The position numbers were made by a program, and so were the translations under genes. The notes below the pieces were generated by a model. The model had not been told where the DNA came from. It saw only the letters and a program-made list of their open reading frames with translations, and ran no database searches. From Streptomyces caelestis (lineage in GTDB: Bacteria; Actinomycetota; Actinomycetes; Streptomycetales; Streptomycetaceae), in contig NZ_LGCN01000221.1 of NCBI RefSeq assembly GCF_001279005.1, forward strand, positions 33,703 to 97,702: a stretch of DNA of 64,000 bases, in the 5' to 3' direction. This document shows, in pieces, positions 24,900 to 33,618 of the stretch (positions are counted from its first letter, which is position 1; every line of letters starts with the position of its first letter).

Positions 24900-24930
24900 C
24901 GGCGCCCGCAACCAGGTTCGCCGGGCGCCG
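24900..24930. terminator. Hairpin after HxlR gene
   Basis: Perfect 9-bp arms CGGCGCCCG and CGGGCGCCG with a 13-nt loop, 30 nt after the stop. Confidence 0.5.
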
Positions 24931-25046
24931 CCGCGCTGCCAAGTACGCACAAAAAAGTGCGTGTGCCCGCCGTCGGGACGCCTCGTGGCGCTCGTGCGGC
25001 CGCGTTAGGATCCGGTGTTCCGCACGCAGGCACGCAGGGGAGTCAC

Positions 25047-26270
25047 GTGAGCGAGACCGAGGGCACCGCCGCCCCCCGCCCCCTGCTGCTGGCCGACGGC
25101 CGGCCGGCCGCGCGGGCCTGGTCGCTGGACCCCGCCCTGCGCCACCTCAACCACGGTTCGTTCGGCGCCGTACCCCTGGTCGCCCAGGAGCGGCAGCAGG
25201 AGTTGCGCGCGCGGATGGAGGGCGCCCCGGTGGTGTGGTTCTCCGAGCTGCCGCGGCGGCTCGCGGCGGCCCGGGCCGACCTCGCCGCCTTCCTCGGCGC
25301 GGACCCCGGCGACCTCGCCCTGGTGCCGAACGCGAGTGCCGGCGCGAGCGTCGTGTACGCGGGCCTGGACCACCGGGGCGGCGGGGAGATCGTCGTCACC
25401 GACCACGGCTACGGCGCCGTGACGACGGGCGCCGAACGGCTGGCCCGCCGCTGGGGCGGCCGGGTGCGCACCGCCGGGGTGCCGCTGGACGCCGACGAGG
25501 AGCAGGCGTACGAGGCGGTGATGGCCGAGGTGGGCGAGGCCACCGGGCTCGTCGTCCTGGACCAGGTCACCTCGGCGACCGCCCGCCGGCTGCCGGTGGA
25601 GCGGATCAGTGCTCAGACGCGGCGGCGCGGCGTCCCGCTGCTCGTGGACGGCGCGCACGCGCCCGGCCTGATCGCCGCCCCGCTCGAGGGGTGGGACGGC
25701 GACTTCTGGACGGGCAACCTGCACAAATGGGGCTGCGCGCCGCGCGGCACCGCGGCCCTGGTGGCGCGCGGTCCGCTGCGGGAGGGGCTGTACCCGCTGA
25801 TCGACTCGTGGGGCGCCGCCGACCCGTACCCCGACCGCTTCGACCAGCAGGGCACGCTCGACGCGACCGGCCCGCTGGCCGCGGCGACGGCCCTCGACTT
25901 CGTCGACCGCGTCTGGGGCTGGCCCGCCGCCCGCCGGTACATGGACGAGCTGGCCGGTTACGGCGCGCGGATCGTGGGCGCCGCGCTCACCGAACTGACC
26001 GGTGCGGACGCGTCCGTCGACGTCGGCATGCCCGTGCCCGGCATGCGGCTGGTGCGGCTGCCCGACGGCCTCGGCGAGAGCCGCATCGCGGCCGACGCCC
26101 TGCGCGACCGGGCCCCCGCGGAGCTGGGCGTCGAGGCGGCGTTCACCAGCTTCCGCGGAGTCGGCTACCTGCGGCTGTCCGCGCACGTCTACAACACGGC
26201 CGAGGACTACGAGTACTTCGCCGAGAAGTGCGTCCCCGTCCTCGGCGAGTGGGCCCGCGCGGCCCGGTGA
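25047..26270 (+). CDS. Class V aminotransferase / isopenicillin N epimerase-like PLP enzyme
   Basis: PLP enzyme of 407 residues. The N-terminal LNHGSFGAVP is the signature of the isopenicillin N epimerase-like branch. The PLP-binding Lys is near residue 227 in TGNLHKWGCAPRG, and DGAHAPG supplies the cofactor Asp. A C-terminal RLSAHVYN motif completes the fold. The exact reaction is unknown; there is no beta-lactam gene nearby. GTG 25047 follows GGGGAG by 4 nt. Confidence 0.87.
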   Translation: MSETEGTAAPRPLLLADGRPAARAWSLDPALRHLNHGSFGAVPLVAQERQQELRARMEGAPVVWFSELPRRLAAARADLAAFLGADPGDLALVPNASAGASVVYAGLDHRGGGEIVVTDHGYGAVTTGAERLARRWGGRVRTAGVPLDADEEQAYEAVMAEVGEATGLVVLDQVTSATARRLPVERISAQTRRRGVPLLVDGAHAPGLIAAPLEGWDGDFWTGNLHKWGCAPRGTAALVARGPLREGLYPLIDSWGAADPYPDRFDQQGTLDATGPLAAATALDFVDRVWGWPAARRYMDELAGYGARIVGAALTELTGADASVDVGMPVPGMRLVRLPDGLGESRIAADALRDRAPAELGVEAAFTSFRGVGYLRLSAHVYNTAEDYEYFAEKCVPVLGEWARAAR

Positions 26271-26434
26271 GGGGTGCCGCGCGGGCGGCCCGGTGACGCT
26301 TCGCGGCCCGCCGTTCGCGCCACGGGTTCCCGCCGTTCGCGGCAGGCCTCCCGCCGGGCCGGGCCGGGCCGGGGCGTCCGGCGGCGGGCCGGCGTCGGTC
26401 CCGTTCCTCACCGGGGCGCCGTCGGGCGGGCCGG

Positions 26435-27034
26435 TCACGCCTTTCGGCCGGCCTCCCGCGCCACGCGCTCCAGACGGTCCCGGTAGGCCTTCCACCAGGC
26501 CGGATCGTCCGACGGCAGACTGGTGCCGGTCGGGCTCTCCCCCGCGGCGCCGTCCATGAGTTCGCGGAGGATGTCGGCGTGGCCGGCGTGCCGGTGGGTG
26601 TCGGCGATCACGCGGACCACGGCGTGGTGCAGCGTCAGCTCGTCCCTGCCGTCCGGCCACCACGGCACCCGGCCGGTCGTGTCCAGCGGCAGCGCCTCGA
26701 TCGTCGCGTCCGCGTGCGCCCACGCCCGGCGGTACAGACCGGTGACGTCCTCGCGCGACTCCTCGGCGGTGGCCCACATGTCCCCGTTCGGTTCCGCGCC
26801 GTCCGCGAGCCAGGGCATCGGCTCGCCGGACGGCCGGCCGAAGGTGTCGCCGAGGTAGCCCAGTTCCACGCCGGCCGCGTGCTTCACCAGCCCCAGCAGG
26901 TTGGTGCCGGTCGGTGTCAGCGGGCGGCGGACGTCGTACTCGGGGAGGCCGTCGAGCTTCCACAGCAGGGCGTCGCGGGCTTCCTGGAGATAGCGGCGGA
27001 GGTCGGACTTGGCGGCATCGGTCGCGGCGGTCAT
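26435..27034 (-). CDS. DinB-like (DUF664) metal-dependent protein
   Basis: Four-helix-bundle protein of 199 residues. The predicted metal ligands are visible: His in LVKHAAGVE near residue 52 and two in DTHRHAGHAD near 145-149. Family members include bacillithiol- or mycothiol-dependent transferases; a thiol-dependent role is possible but not shown. The 164 nt between this gene and the aminotransferase contain only GC-rich sequence with no supported feature. Confidence 0.82.
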   Translation of the reverse strand: MTAATDAAKSDLRRYLQEARDALLWKLDGLPEYDVRRPLTPTGTNLLGLVKHAAGVELGYLGDTFGRPSGEPMPWLADGAEPNGDMWATAEESREDVTGLYRRAWAHADATIEALPLDTTGRVPWWPDGRDELTLHHAVVRVIADTHRHAGHADILRELMDGAAGESPTGTSLPSDDPAWWKAYRDRLERVAREAGRKA

Positions 27035-27039
27035 GCGGG

Positions 27040-27428
27040 CCAGTCTGCCGTGCGCGGCCCGCCGGGCCGGCGGCCTTCGCGCACGAGGGTGCCTCCGGGC
27101 ACATCGTTCACCTCGCGCCGGGCCCGGTCCTCTCGGCGAACGCGTCGCCGGTCCCGGGGCCCGGCGACGTCCACCGGCCCGGCGGTGCCGTCGACGAGGG
27201 CGAGCACGAGGCCGCGGGTCGGCCCGAGGCCGGTCCGCACCCGGTCGTCCGCCGCCGGGGCGCGGCCGGTGACCGAGGGGCGTGACGTCGGGACGAGGAA
27301 CGCGGCCCCGTCCCGGAGGAGGGAGAACGGGACGGGAGGGGCGCCGTCCGGAGGCCGACGTCGTTCTCGGGTCTCGCGCGGGTGTCCCGCACCCGTTGCC
27401 CGAGTCCGCGCGGCGGAGCGTCCGTCAT
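27040..27428 (-). pseudogene. Decayed pyridoxamine-5'-phosphate-oxidase-like gene
   Basis: No intact frame, but pieces of a PNPOx-like (FMN/F420-binding) protein can be read in order across three minus-strand frames. They are an N-terminus PPRGLGQRVRDTRARPENDV from ATG 27428, then PFSLLRDGAAFLVPTSRPS with DDRVRTGLGPTR and VDGTAGPVDVAG, then GDAFAERTG, and finally REVNDVPGGTLVREG. These correspond to the usual order of that family. At least two frameshifts and a deletion of the region before the last segment are needed to explain it. Confidence 0.62.
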
Positions 27429-27452
27429 GGCTTCTCCCCGCCCTGGTGCACG

Positions 27453-28085
27453 TCAGCGTGCGAGGGCGGCCGGCGACGCGGCCTCCCAGGCGAACCCGTC
27501 CGGGTCGGTGAAGGCGCCCGCGCCGCCGCCGATCACCAGCCGGTGCGATCCGCCGCCCTCCTCGGGGACGCCGAGGTCCTTGGCGAGGGCACGGCGCCGG
27601 TACAGCGCCAGCTTCACGGGGCTCGACGCCCCGCCGGCGAACTCGGCGTACGTACGGCCGAAGCTCTTCGCCACGGTGAGGCCCCGCGCGACGTAGAACC
27701 GCTTGCTCGCGGCCACGTCCGCGACGCCGAGCAGCAGCACGATCTCGTCGATCCGCCGGGTGACGGGGCCGCGGTCCTTCTTCGCCGAGGTCGCGACCTT
27801 CCAGATCGTCCCGTCCGGGTCCCGCACGACGCCCCCGTACCCCCAGAGCGACTTCGCGGCCGGCTTCAGCGGTACGGCGCCGGCGTCCACGGCGGTGCCG
27901 ATGAGGCTGTCGACGTCGCCGGGCTGGGAGACCGTGAGCCCCAGGGTGAACCCGCGAAACCCGTGCGTGGCCTCCTCCGAGGCCCGCAGACGGATCTGCC
28001 CGTCCAGCCCGAAGGCGGCGGAGTGGAAACGGCGGGCGGCCGCGGTGTCGGCCACGTCGAGGGTCACGCTTTCGATGGATGCCAT
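27453..28085 (-). CDS. Two-domain VOC/glyoxalase-like protein
   Basis: Protein of 210 residues made of two vicinal-oxygen-chelate modules (ESVTLDVADTAAARRFH at 4-20 and EIVLLLGVADVAASKRFYVARGL near 115-137). WGYGGVVRDPDGTIWKVA and AFTDPDGFAWE are the typical ends of each module. It may be a dioxygenase, a glyoxalase or a resistance protein; the metal ligands are not clear. ATG 28085 begins the conserved part. Confidence 0.82.
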   Translation of the reverse strand: MASIESVTLDVADTAAARRFHSAAFGLDGQIRLRASEEATHGFRGFTLGLTVSQPGDVDSLIGTAVDAGAVPLKPAAKSLWGYGGVVRDPDGTIWKVATSAKKDRGPVTRRIDEIVLLLGVADVAASKRFYVARGLTVAKSFGRTYAEFAGGASSPVKLALYRRRALAKDLGVPEEGGGSHRLVIGGGAGAFTDPDGFAWEAASPAALAR

Positions 28086-28158
28086 GCCCACCACGCTAGG
28101 CGCGCGCGGCCGTCCGGGGCTTCTCGAATCCTGACCGGTCCTCCCCGTGGCGGCGGTC

Positions 28159-28683
28159 TCAGCCCTTGACGGCCTCCGCGATCCGCAGGGCGGCCTCGGC
28201 CGGGGTGAGGCGGGTGGTGTCGACGACCTCGGCGTCGGCGTGCAGCCAGGTGCGGGCCGCCTCGGCGTAGGGCTCCAGGTGGCTGAGGCGGAACGGGGAG
28301 TCGGGGCCGAGGACGGTGTCCCCCGCGATGCGCGCGCGGAGGGTCTCCCGGTCGGCGTGCAGGACGAAGTGGCGTACCGGGACGGCGTGGCGGGCGAGGC
28401 CCGCGCTGATCTCGCGCCAGTACTCCTCGACCAGGACGGTCATGGGCATCACCAGGGTGCCGCCGGTGTAGTCGAGGACCCGGCGGGCGGTCTCGACGAC
28501 GAGCGGCCGCCACGGCGGCCAGTGCTGGAAGTTGTCCGTCATGGGCAGCCTTGGTGTGATGTCCATGAGCGTCTCGCCGACCTTCTCGGCGTCGAACACC
28601 CGTGAGTCCGGGAGCAGTCGCTGCACGAGCGCGGCGGTCGTCGTCTTGCCCGCGCCGTGGGTGCCGTTGATCCATACGATCAT
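28159..28683 (-). CDS. TmrB-like P-loop ATP-binding protein
   Basis: P-loop protein of 174 residues starting MIVWINGTHGAGKTTTAALV, a Walker A motif at residues 6-14. The overall pattern (VFDAEKVGETLMD, VVETARRVLDYTGGTLVMPMT, HFVLHADRETLRARI) matches the TmrB family, one member of which gives tunicamycin resistance in Bacillus. A small-molecule kinase role is possible. There is no evidence here for a drug-resistance function. Confidence 0.82.
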   Translation of the reverse strand: MIVWINGTHGAGKTTTAALVQRLLPDSRVFDAEKVGETLMDITPRLPMTDNFQHWPPWRPLVVETARRVLDYTGGTLVMPMTVLVEEYWREISAGLARHAVPVRHFVLHADRETLRARIAGDTVLGPDSPFRLSHLEPYAEAARTWLHADAEVVDTTRLTPAEAALRIAEAVKG

Positions 28684-28902
28684 GGCCCCACGCTAGCGCC
28701 CCACGTGTCCGCACCCGCTCGGCCCACGGCAGGGCCATGGCGTGCCGGCCGGGCCGCGTGCGCGGGAAGTCCCCGGCCCGGGCGAGGAAGTCACCGGCGT
28801 CCTCGGTGAGGTGCCGTCCGTCCGGGCGCGTGCTTCACGATCCCTCCTCGCCGCGGGCGCGCACGGGCGGTTTCCGGCTCCCGAGCGTGCCGTGGCGCAC
28901 TT

Positions 28903-28922
28903 TTGCAAGCAGGTGCTTGCAA
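28903..28922. promoter_or_regulatory. Operator of the XRE gene
   Basis: TTGCAAGCA-GG-TGCTTGCAA is a perfect palindrome with 9-bp arms, 30 nt upstream of the XRE start. Its right arm contains TTGCAA (28917-28922), which with CAGTGT at 28940-28945 (17-nt spacing) could form the promoter. The position suits autorepression. Confidence 0.65.
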
Positions 28923-28951
28923 GAGTTAGCGCGATGGGGCAGTGTGGAGGC

Positions 28952-29410
28952 ATGGCCTCGCTCAACGTCGGCAATCTCGGTGAGTACCTGCGCGAGCAGC
29001 GGCGCAGCGCACAGTTGTCGCTGCGGCAGCTCGCCGAGGCCGCCGGGGTGTCCAATCCGTACCTCAGCCAGATCGAGCGCGGGCTGCGCAAGCCGAGCGC
29101 GGAGGTCCTGCAGCAGGTCGCCAAGGCGCTGCGGATCTCCGCCGAGACGCTGTACGTCCGGGCCGGGATCCTCGATGCCGAGCGGGACCGGTCCGAGGTG
29201 GAGACGCGGGCCGCCGTCCTCGCCGATCCCACGCTGACCGAGCGTCAGAAGCAGGTGCTGCTCCAGATCTACGAGTCGTTCCGCAAGGAGAACGGGTTTG
29301 GGATCGCCGAGGACGGTGAGACGACGCCCGCGGATCCCGCCGACGCCCCGGCGGACGGCACGATCGGCGACGGCGACAGCGACACCGGTCCGCGGCGGAC
29401 GGCCGGCTGA
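28952..29410 (+). CDS. XRE-family helix-turn-helix regulator
   Basis: Regulator of 152 residues. The helix-turn-helix is at about 8-65 (LGEYLREQRRSAQLSLRQLAEAAGVSNPYLSQIERG). A helical linker (ERQKQVLLQIYESFRKENG) and an acidic, low-complexity tail follow. The ribosome site GGAGG lies just upstream of ATG 28952. The HBHA-like gene follows 78 nt downstream and may be co-transcribed. A perfect 20-bp palindrome sits at the promoter. Confidence 0.87.
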   Translation: MASLNVGNLGEYLREQRRSAQLSLRQLAEAAGVSNPYLSQIERGLRKPSAEVLQQVAKALRISAETLYVRAGILDAERDRSEVETRAAVLADPTLTERQKQVLLQIYESFRKENGFGIAEDGETTPADPADAPADGTIGDGDSDTGPRRTAG

Positions 29411-29488
29411 GCCGGACCAGGGCGCCGGCCGCCCGCCGCGGACCACATGAAACCCCCAGTCGACAACGCATCCGGGAGGACCCTCACC

Positions 29489-30094
29489 ATGGCCATCACC
29501 GACGATCTGCGCAAGACCCTCAGCGACCCGACCCCGCTCTACTTCGCCGCCGGCACCGCCGACCTCGCGCTGCAGCAGGCCAAGAAGGTGCCGGCCCTGG
29601 TGGAGCAGCTGCGCGCGGAGGCCCCGGCCCGTATCGAGGCCGTGCGCAACACCGACCCCAAGGCCGTCCAGGAGCGGGCGACCGTCCGGGTCCGGGAGAC
29701 GCAGGAGACGCTCCAGACCAAGGTCGGCGAGCTCTTCGGCTCGCTCGACACCGACCTGAAGAAGCTCGGTGAGAGCGCCCAGGACCTCGCGCTGCGCGGG
29801 GTCGGCATCGCCGCCGAGTACGCCGTCAAGGCCCGGGAGACCTACGAGAAGGTCGCCGAGCACGGCGAGCAGGCCGTGAAGACCTGGCGCGGCGAAGCCG
29901 CCGAGAGCATCGAGGACATCGCCGTCGCGGTCGAGCCGCCGGCCGAGCCGAAGCCCGCGCCCCGGCTGGAGCCGGTCGAGGTCAAGGACGACAAGCCCGC
30001 CGCCGCCGGGGACGCCGAGGTGAAGAAGCCCGTCGCCAGGAAGCCCCCGGTGCGCAAGGCCACGGTGAAGAAGCCGACGCCGCCCGCGAAGTAG
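29489..30094 (+). CDS. HBHA-like helical protein with Lys/Pro-rich tail
   Basis: Protein of 201 residues. Residues 1-145 are almost entirely amphipathic helix (ALQQAKKVPALVEQLRAEAP, VRVRETQETLQTKVGELF). The last 40 residues are Lys, Pro, Ala and Val repeats (KKPVARKPPVRKATVKK). This layout matches the mycobacterial heparin-binding hemagglutinin family; in streptomycetes the role is unknown and it may bind DNA or the cell surface through the basic tail. GGGAGGA precedes the ATG. Confidence 0.8.
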   Translation: MAITDDLRKTLSDPTPLYFAAGTADLALQQAKKVPALVEQLRAEAPARIEAVRNTDPKAVQERATVRVRETQETLQTKVGELFGSLDTDLKKLGESAQDLALRGVGIAAEYAVKARETYEKVAEHGEQAVKTWRGEAAESIEDIAVAVEPPAEPKPAPRLEPVEVKDDKPAAAGDAEVKKPVARKPPVRKATVKKPTPPAK

Positions 30095-30210
30095 CAGGAG
30101 GCGGGGCGGAACCGGACGGGCCGGGCACTCTCGCGGTGCCCGGCCCGTTGTCCGGGTAGCCGACCGCCGGATGCGGGTACGGTGACGGCGTAGAGGACGA
30201 GCCGAGTCTG

Positions 30211-30561
30211 GTGGTGGACGTTGTGCTGATGCAGGGCTTCGCGGGGTTCATGTGGTTGCTGAGCGTGGCCCTGATCGTGTTCAGCGGCTTCGCGCTGATC
30301 GACGCCGCCACGCGTCGTGAGGACGCCTACCGCGCGGCGGACAAGAAGACCAAGCCGTTCTGGCTGCTCGTCCTCGGCCTCGCCTTCGTGGTGAACCTGA
30401 TCTTCAACATCCTGTCGTTCCTGCCGGTCATCGGACTGATCGCGACCATCGTGTACATGGTCGACGTCCGCCCGGCCCTGCGCGGTCTCTCCGGCGGTGG
30501 GCGCTCCCGCAGGGGCTCCAGCAGCGACGGCCCCTACGGCCCGTACAACGGCGGCCGTTGA
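30211..30561 (+). CDS. DUF2516-type small membrane protein
   Basis: Protein of 116 residues with an N-terminal hydrophobic helix (FAGFMWLLSVALIVFSGFALIDAA), a charged loop (TRREDAYRAADKKTK) and one or two further helices (FWLLVLGLAFVVNLIFNIL, LPVIGLIATIVYMVDV). A Gly/Ser/Arg tail follows. This matches DUF2516 proteins of actinobacteria. The start is uncertain: GTG 30211 is used; ATG 30229 is the alternative. Confidence 0.8.
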   Translation: MVDVVLMQGFAGFMWLLSVALIVFSGFALIDAATRREDAYRAADKKTKPFWLLVLGLAFVVNLIFNILSFLPVIGLIATIVYMVDVRPALRGLSGGGRSRRGSSSDGPYGPYNGGR

Positions 30562-30580
30562 CGGGGGGCGGCCCCGCCGT

Positions 30581-31948
30581 TCACGCCGCCCGGTCCAGCA
30601 GCAGCACCGCCACGTCGTCCGTCAGCTCGCCCCCGTTGAGGTCCCGGACCTCGTTGACGGCGGTGCGCAGCAGCTCCTCCCCGCGCAGTCCCGCGGAGAG
30701 CCGGCGGCGGATCATCTCCACCATGCCGTCCTGGCCGAGCCGCTCCCCGGTGTCGCCGACCCGGCCCTCGATCAGGCCGTCGGTGTAGAGCATCAGGCTC
30801 CACTCGGCGCCCAGCTCCACCTGCGTCCGCGGCCAGCGGGCGCCCGGCAGCAGGCCGAGCGCCGGGCCGTTGTCGTCGTACGGCAGCAGACGCGCGGGGT
30901 GTCCGGGGCGGGCGAGCAGCGGCGACGGGTGGCCGGCCAGGCACAGGCCCGCCCGGCGGCCGTCCGGCGCGATGTCCACCGCGCACAGGGTCGCGAAGAT
31001 CTCGTCGTCCGGCCGTTCGTGCTCCAGCACCTGCTGCAGCGTGCCCAGCAGCCGGTCCCCGCACAGCCCCGCGAGGGTCAGCGCGCGCCAGGCGATGCGC
31101 AGCTCCACACCGAGGGCGGCCTCGTCCGGGCCGTGCCCGCAGACGTCGCCGATCATGGCGTGCACGGTGCCGTCCGGGGTGCGGACGACGTCGTAGAAGT
31201 CCCCGCCGAGCAGGGCGCGGGAGCGGCCGGGGCGGTAGCGGGCGGCGAACCGCAGCGGGGAGCCGTCCAGCAGCGGGGTGGGCAGCAGGCCGCGTTCCAG
31301 CCGGCGGTTCTCCTGGGCGCGCACGCGGCCCTCGGCGAGCCGCCGCTCGGCGGAGTCGGACCGCTTGCGCTCCACCGCGTACCGGATCGCCCGGCTCAGC
31401 AGCCGGCCGTCCAGCTCGTCGCGGACGAGGTAGTCCTGGGCGCCCACCCGTACGGCCTCCGCGCCGCGTTCGGCGTCGTCGGCGCCGGTGAGCGCGAGGA
31501 CGGCGTGCCGGGGCGCGAGCTCCAGGACGTGTTTGAGCACGGCGAGCTCGTCGTCACCGTCGCCCGCCCGGCCCGGCGCGGGCAGCGCGAGGTCCAGCAG
31601 GATGCAGTGCACGTCGTCGGTCAGCAGCCGTCCGGCCTCGGTGAGGTTGCGGGCGGTGCGGACGCGGATCGGCTTGCCGGACCGGTCGAGCAGTTCCGGC
31701 ACGATCGGCGACCCGCCGGGGTCGTCCTCGATCAGCAGCAGCGTGAGGTGGGCGGGGGCGGGCGTCTCGGGCCGGTCCGGCGCGGAGCCGGCCCGGTCCG
31801 TGGCGTTCTCGGACGGGTTGGCCGCGCGCGGGGCCGTCACCTTGGCCTCCGAGGAGTCCTGGGCGGAGCCGCCGTTCGGTGCGGCGGCCGGCGCCTGACC
31901 GCTTTCCGCGGCCGGGATCGTTCTCTGCCGCGGTACGGGTGCGGGCAT
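30581..31948 (-). CDS. SpoIIE-type PP2C phosphatase with receiver domain
   Basis: Signalling phosphatase of 455 residues. After a low-complexity N-terminus of about 65 residues comes a CheY-like receiver (LTLLLIEDDPGGSPIVPELL, with the acceptor Asp in CILLDLALP). A short coiled linker (SDSAERRLAEGRVRAQENRRLERG) leads to a PP2C/SpoIIE domain with GGDFYDV, GDVCGHGPDEA and the final DDVAVLLL. Such proteins usually dephosphorylate anti-anti-sigma factors; the partner is not visible nearby. ATG 31948 is chosen because GGAAGGAA lies upstream and the conserved part begins well inside. The 371 nt before it hold only a short repeat. Confidence 0.88.
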   Translation of the reverse strand: MPAPVPRQRTIPAAESGQAPAAAPNGGSAQDSSEAKVTAPRAANPSENATDRAGSAPDRPETPAPAHLTLLLIEDDPGGSPIVPELLDRSGKPIRVRTARNLTEAGRLLTDDVHCILLDLALPAPGRAGDGDDELAVLKHVLELAPRHAVLALTGADDAERGAEAVRVGAQDYLVRDELDGRLLSRAIRYAVERKRSDSAERRLAEGRVRAQENRRLERGLLPTPLLDGSPLRFAARYRPGRSRALLGGDFYDVVRTPDGTVHAMIGDVCGHGPDEAALGVELRIAWRALTLAGLCGDRLLGTLQQVLEHERPDDEIFATLCAVDIAPDGRRAGLCLAGHPSPLLARPGHPARLLPYDDNGPALGLLPGARWPRTQVELGAEWSLMLYTDGLIEGRVGDTGERLGQDGMVEMIRRRLSAGLRGEELLRTAVNEVRDLNGGELTDDVAVLLLDRAA

Positions 31949-32252
31949 TGTCGCGGGTTCCTTCCCTCCCCCCGAGGGCACGGTGGGGGCTTTGGCCGTA
32001 GGCCCGTGCCCGGCTCCCACCTCCGGGTGCGAGCAGGGGACGCCCCCTTCGAACGGGGACCATAGCGGCTGACGGCGCCGCGGCGGAATGGTGCGAACCA
32101 CGCCGCTCCGCCCTCGGCCACCGTCATATGCCGCGTTCACCAGCGCAGTTGGACAGGGTGCGGACGCCATCGGGATGACGAACGTCACGTCCGCGGGGGT
32201 CCGGTCGCGAGATCGACGTGTACTGGGTCACATGGCGCGTGTCACCGGGCAG

Positions 32253-32288
32253 TTGAGCAGGCGGGTGAGCAGGCGGTTGAGCAGGCGG
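32253..32288. repeat. 12-nt tandem repeat
   Basis: Three copies of KTGAGCAGGCGG in perfect register (first and third TTGAGCAGGCGG, second GTGAGCAGGCGG), downstream of the NlpC/P60 stop. No other feature is seen in 31949-32319. Confidence 0.8.
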
Positions 32289-32319
32289 CCGAGGGGGCGG
32301 TCGGGAGGGTGCGAACCGC

Positions 32320-33408
32320 TCAGCCGTCGTCCGCGTCCGGCCGTACCACCCCGAGGATCGGCATCGATCCGGCTCCCGCGAGCGTCACCGTCCGCCCGGG
32401 GCGCGGGGCGTGCACCATCGTGCCGTCCCCGACGTACATCCCCACGTGGCTGGCGTCGTCGAAGTAGATGATGAGGTCGCCGGGCCGCATGTCCTCGACG
32501 TCGACGCGCTTCAGCTGCTGCCACTGCGCCTGCGAGGTGCGCGGCATGCTCCGTCCGGCCGAGATCCAGGCCTGCGAGGTCAGTCCGGAGCAGTCGTACG
32601 TGTTCGGCCCCTCGGCGCCCCACTGGTACGGCTTCCCGATCTGCGCGGTGGCGTACGCGACGGCCTTGCCGCCCTGCTCCGTCGCCTTCCCCCTGATCTC
32701 GTCGAGGATGCCGGAGCCCAGCCACGAGGCCTGCGCCTCGGCGGCGGCCTGCTGCTCCAGCAGGGCCAGGCGCTCCTTCTCCTCCTCCTCCAGCTCGGAC
32801 TCGAGCTTCTCGGCCGCCTCGATCCGCTTCTCGATCTTCTTCTGCGCCTCGGCCTTGGCCCGGCGGCCCGTCTCGAGCTTCTTCATCTGCGCTTCGGCGT
32901 CCTGCGCGTACTGCTCCAGGTCCTGCTGGGTGCGGGTCATCTCGCCGAGCAGGCCCCTGGTCGCGTGCTCGCCCTGGCGCACCCGGCCCGCGCCGTCGAG
33001 GAACTCCTGCGGATCGTCGCTCAGCATCAGGTGGGCCTCGGGCGGAAGCCCGCCGCCGCGGTACTGGGCGGCGGCCGCGGCGCCCGCGCGGGCCTTCAGC
33101 TCGTCCAGCCTCTCCCGGCCCTCGACGATCTTCTTCGCCAGCCGGACGACCTGGGCGGACTGCTGTCGCGCCTTCTCCTCGGCGGCGTTGTACTCCTCGG
33201 TGGCGACGGCCGCCGCGCGATAGAGCTTGTCGAGCTTCTCGCGCACCGCCTCCAGGTCCCGGTCGGAGACCACGGTGACGCTCGCGGTCGTGCCGGGGGG
33301 CGGCGGGGGAGTGGGAGCCGCGAACGCCGTACCGGGCGACGCCAGCACGGTGACCGCGCAGACCACGGTCACGGCCGCCGTGAGCAACCCTCGCCTGCCC
33401 GTCCGCAT
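32320..33408 (-). CDS. Secreted NlpC/P60 peptidoglycan peptidase with coiled coil
   Basis: Cell-wall hydrolase of 362 residues. The signal peptide is residues 1-27 (RTGRRGLLTAAVTVV ... AFA). A long coiled coil spans about 45-240 (for example KLESELEEEEKERLALLEQQAAAEAQ). The NlpC/P60 domain has the catalytic Cys near 273 in YDCSGLT, His in SHVGMYVG and a later His in MVHAPR. The coiled coil probably keeps the enzyme inactive until it is activated, as in RipA-like proteins. ATG 33408 has GGGGGTG upstream. Confidence 0.92.
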   Translation of the reverse strand: MRTGRRGLLTAAVTVVCAVTVLASPGTAFAAPTPPPPPGTTASVTVVSDRDLEAVREKLDKLYRAAAVATEEYNAAEEKARQQSAQVVRLAKKIVEGRERLDELKARAGAAAAAQYRGGGLPPEAHLMLSDDPQEFLDGAGRVRQGEHATRGLLGEMTRTQQDLEQYAQDAEAQMKKLETGRRAKAEAQKKIEKRIEAAEKLESELEEEEKERLALLEQQAAAEAQASWLGSGILDEIRGKATEQGGKAVAYATAQIGKPYQWGAEGPNTYDCSGLTSQAWISAGRSMPRTSQAQWQQLKRVDVEDMRPGDLIIYFDDASHVGMYVGDGTMVHAPRPGRTVTLAGAGSMPILGVVRPDADDG

Positions 33409-33618
33409 GACGCACACCCCCGTTGATTAACCGTCAGTAACATACGGTCGCCCAGGGGATGCTGCCATGCCGACGCGCGAAACGACAGAGGGAGTACCAC
33501 CCGTCTTCCCCCGTCCGGCGTCTCCGGCCCGTCCCTCCCCGGCGCGGCGGCCGTCCCGCCCGTGGGACGAACGGCTCACGGAGATCGTTCCCGGCCCGCG
33601 TCGCCACGGAGCCGGGGG

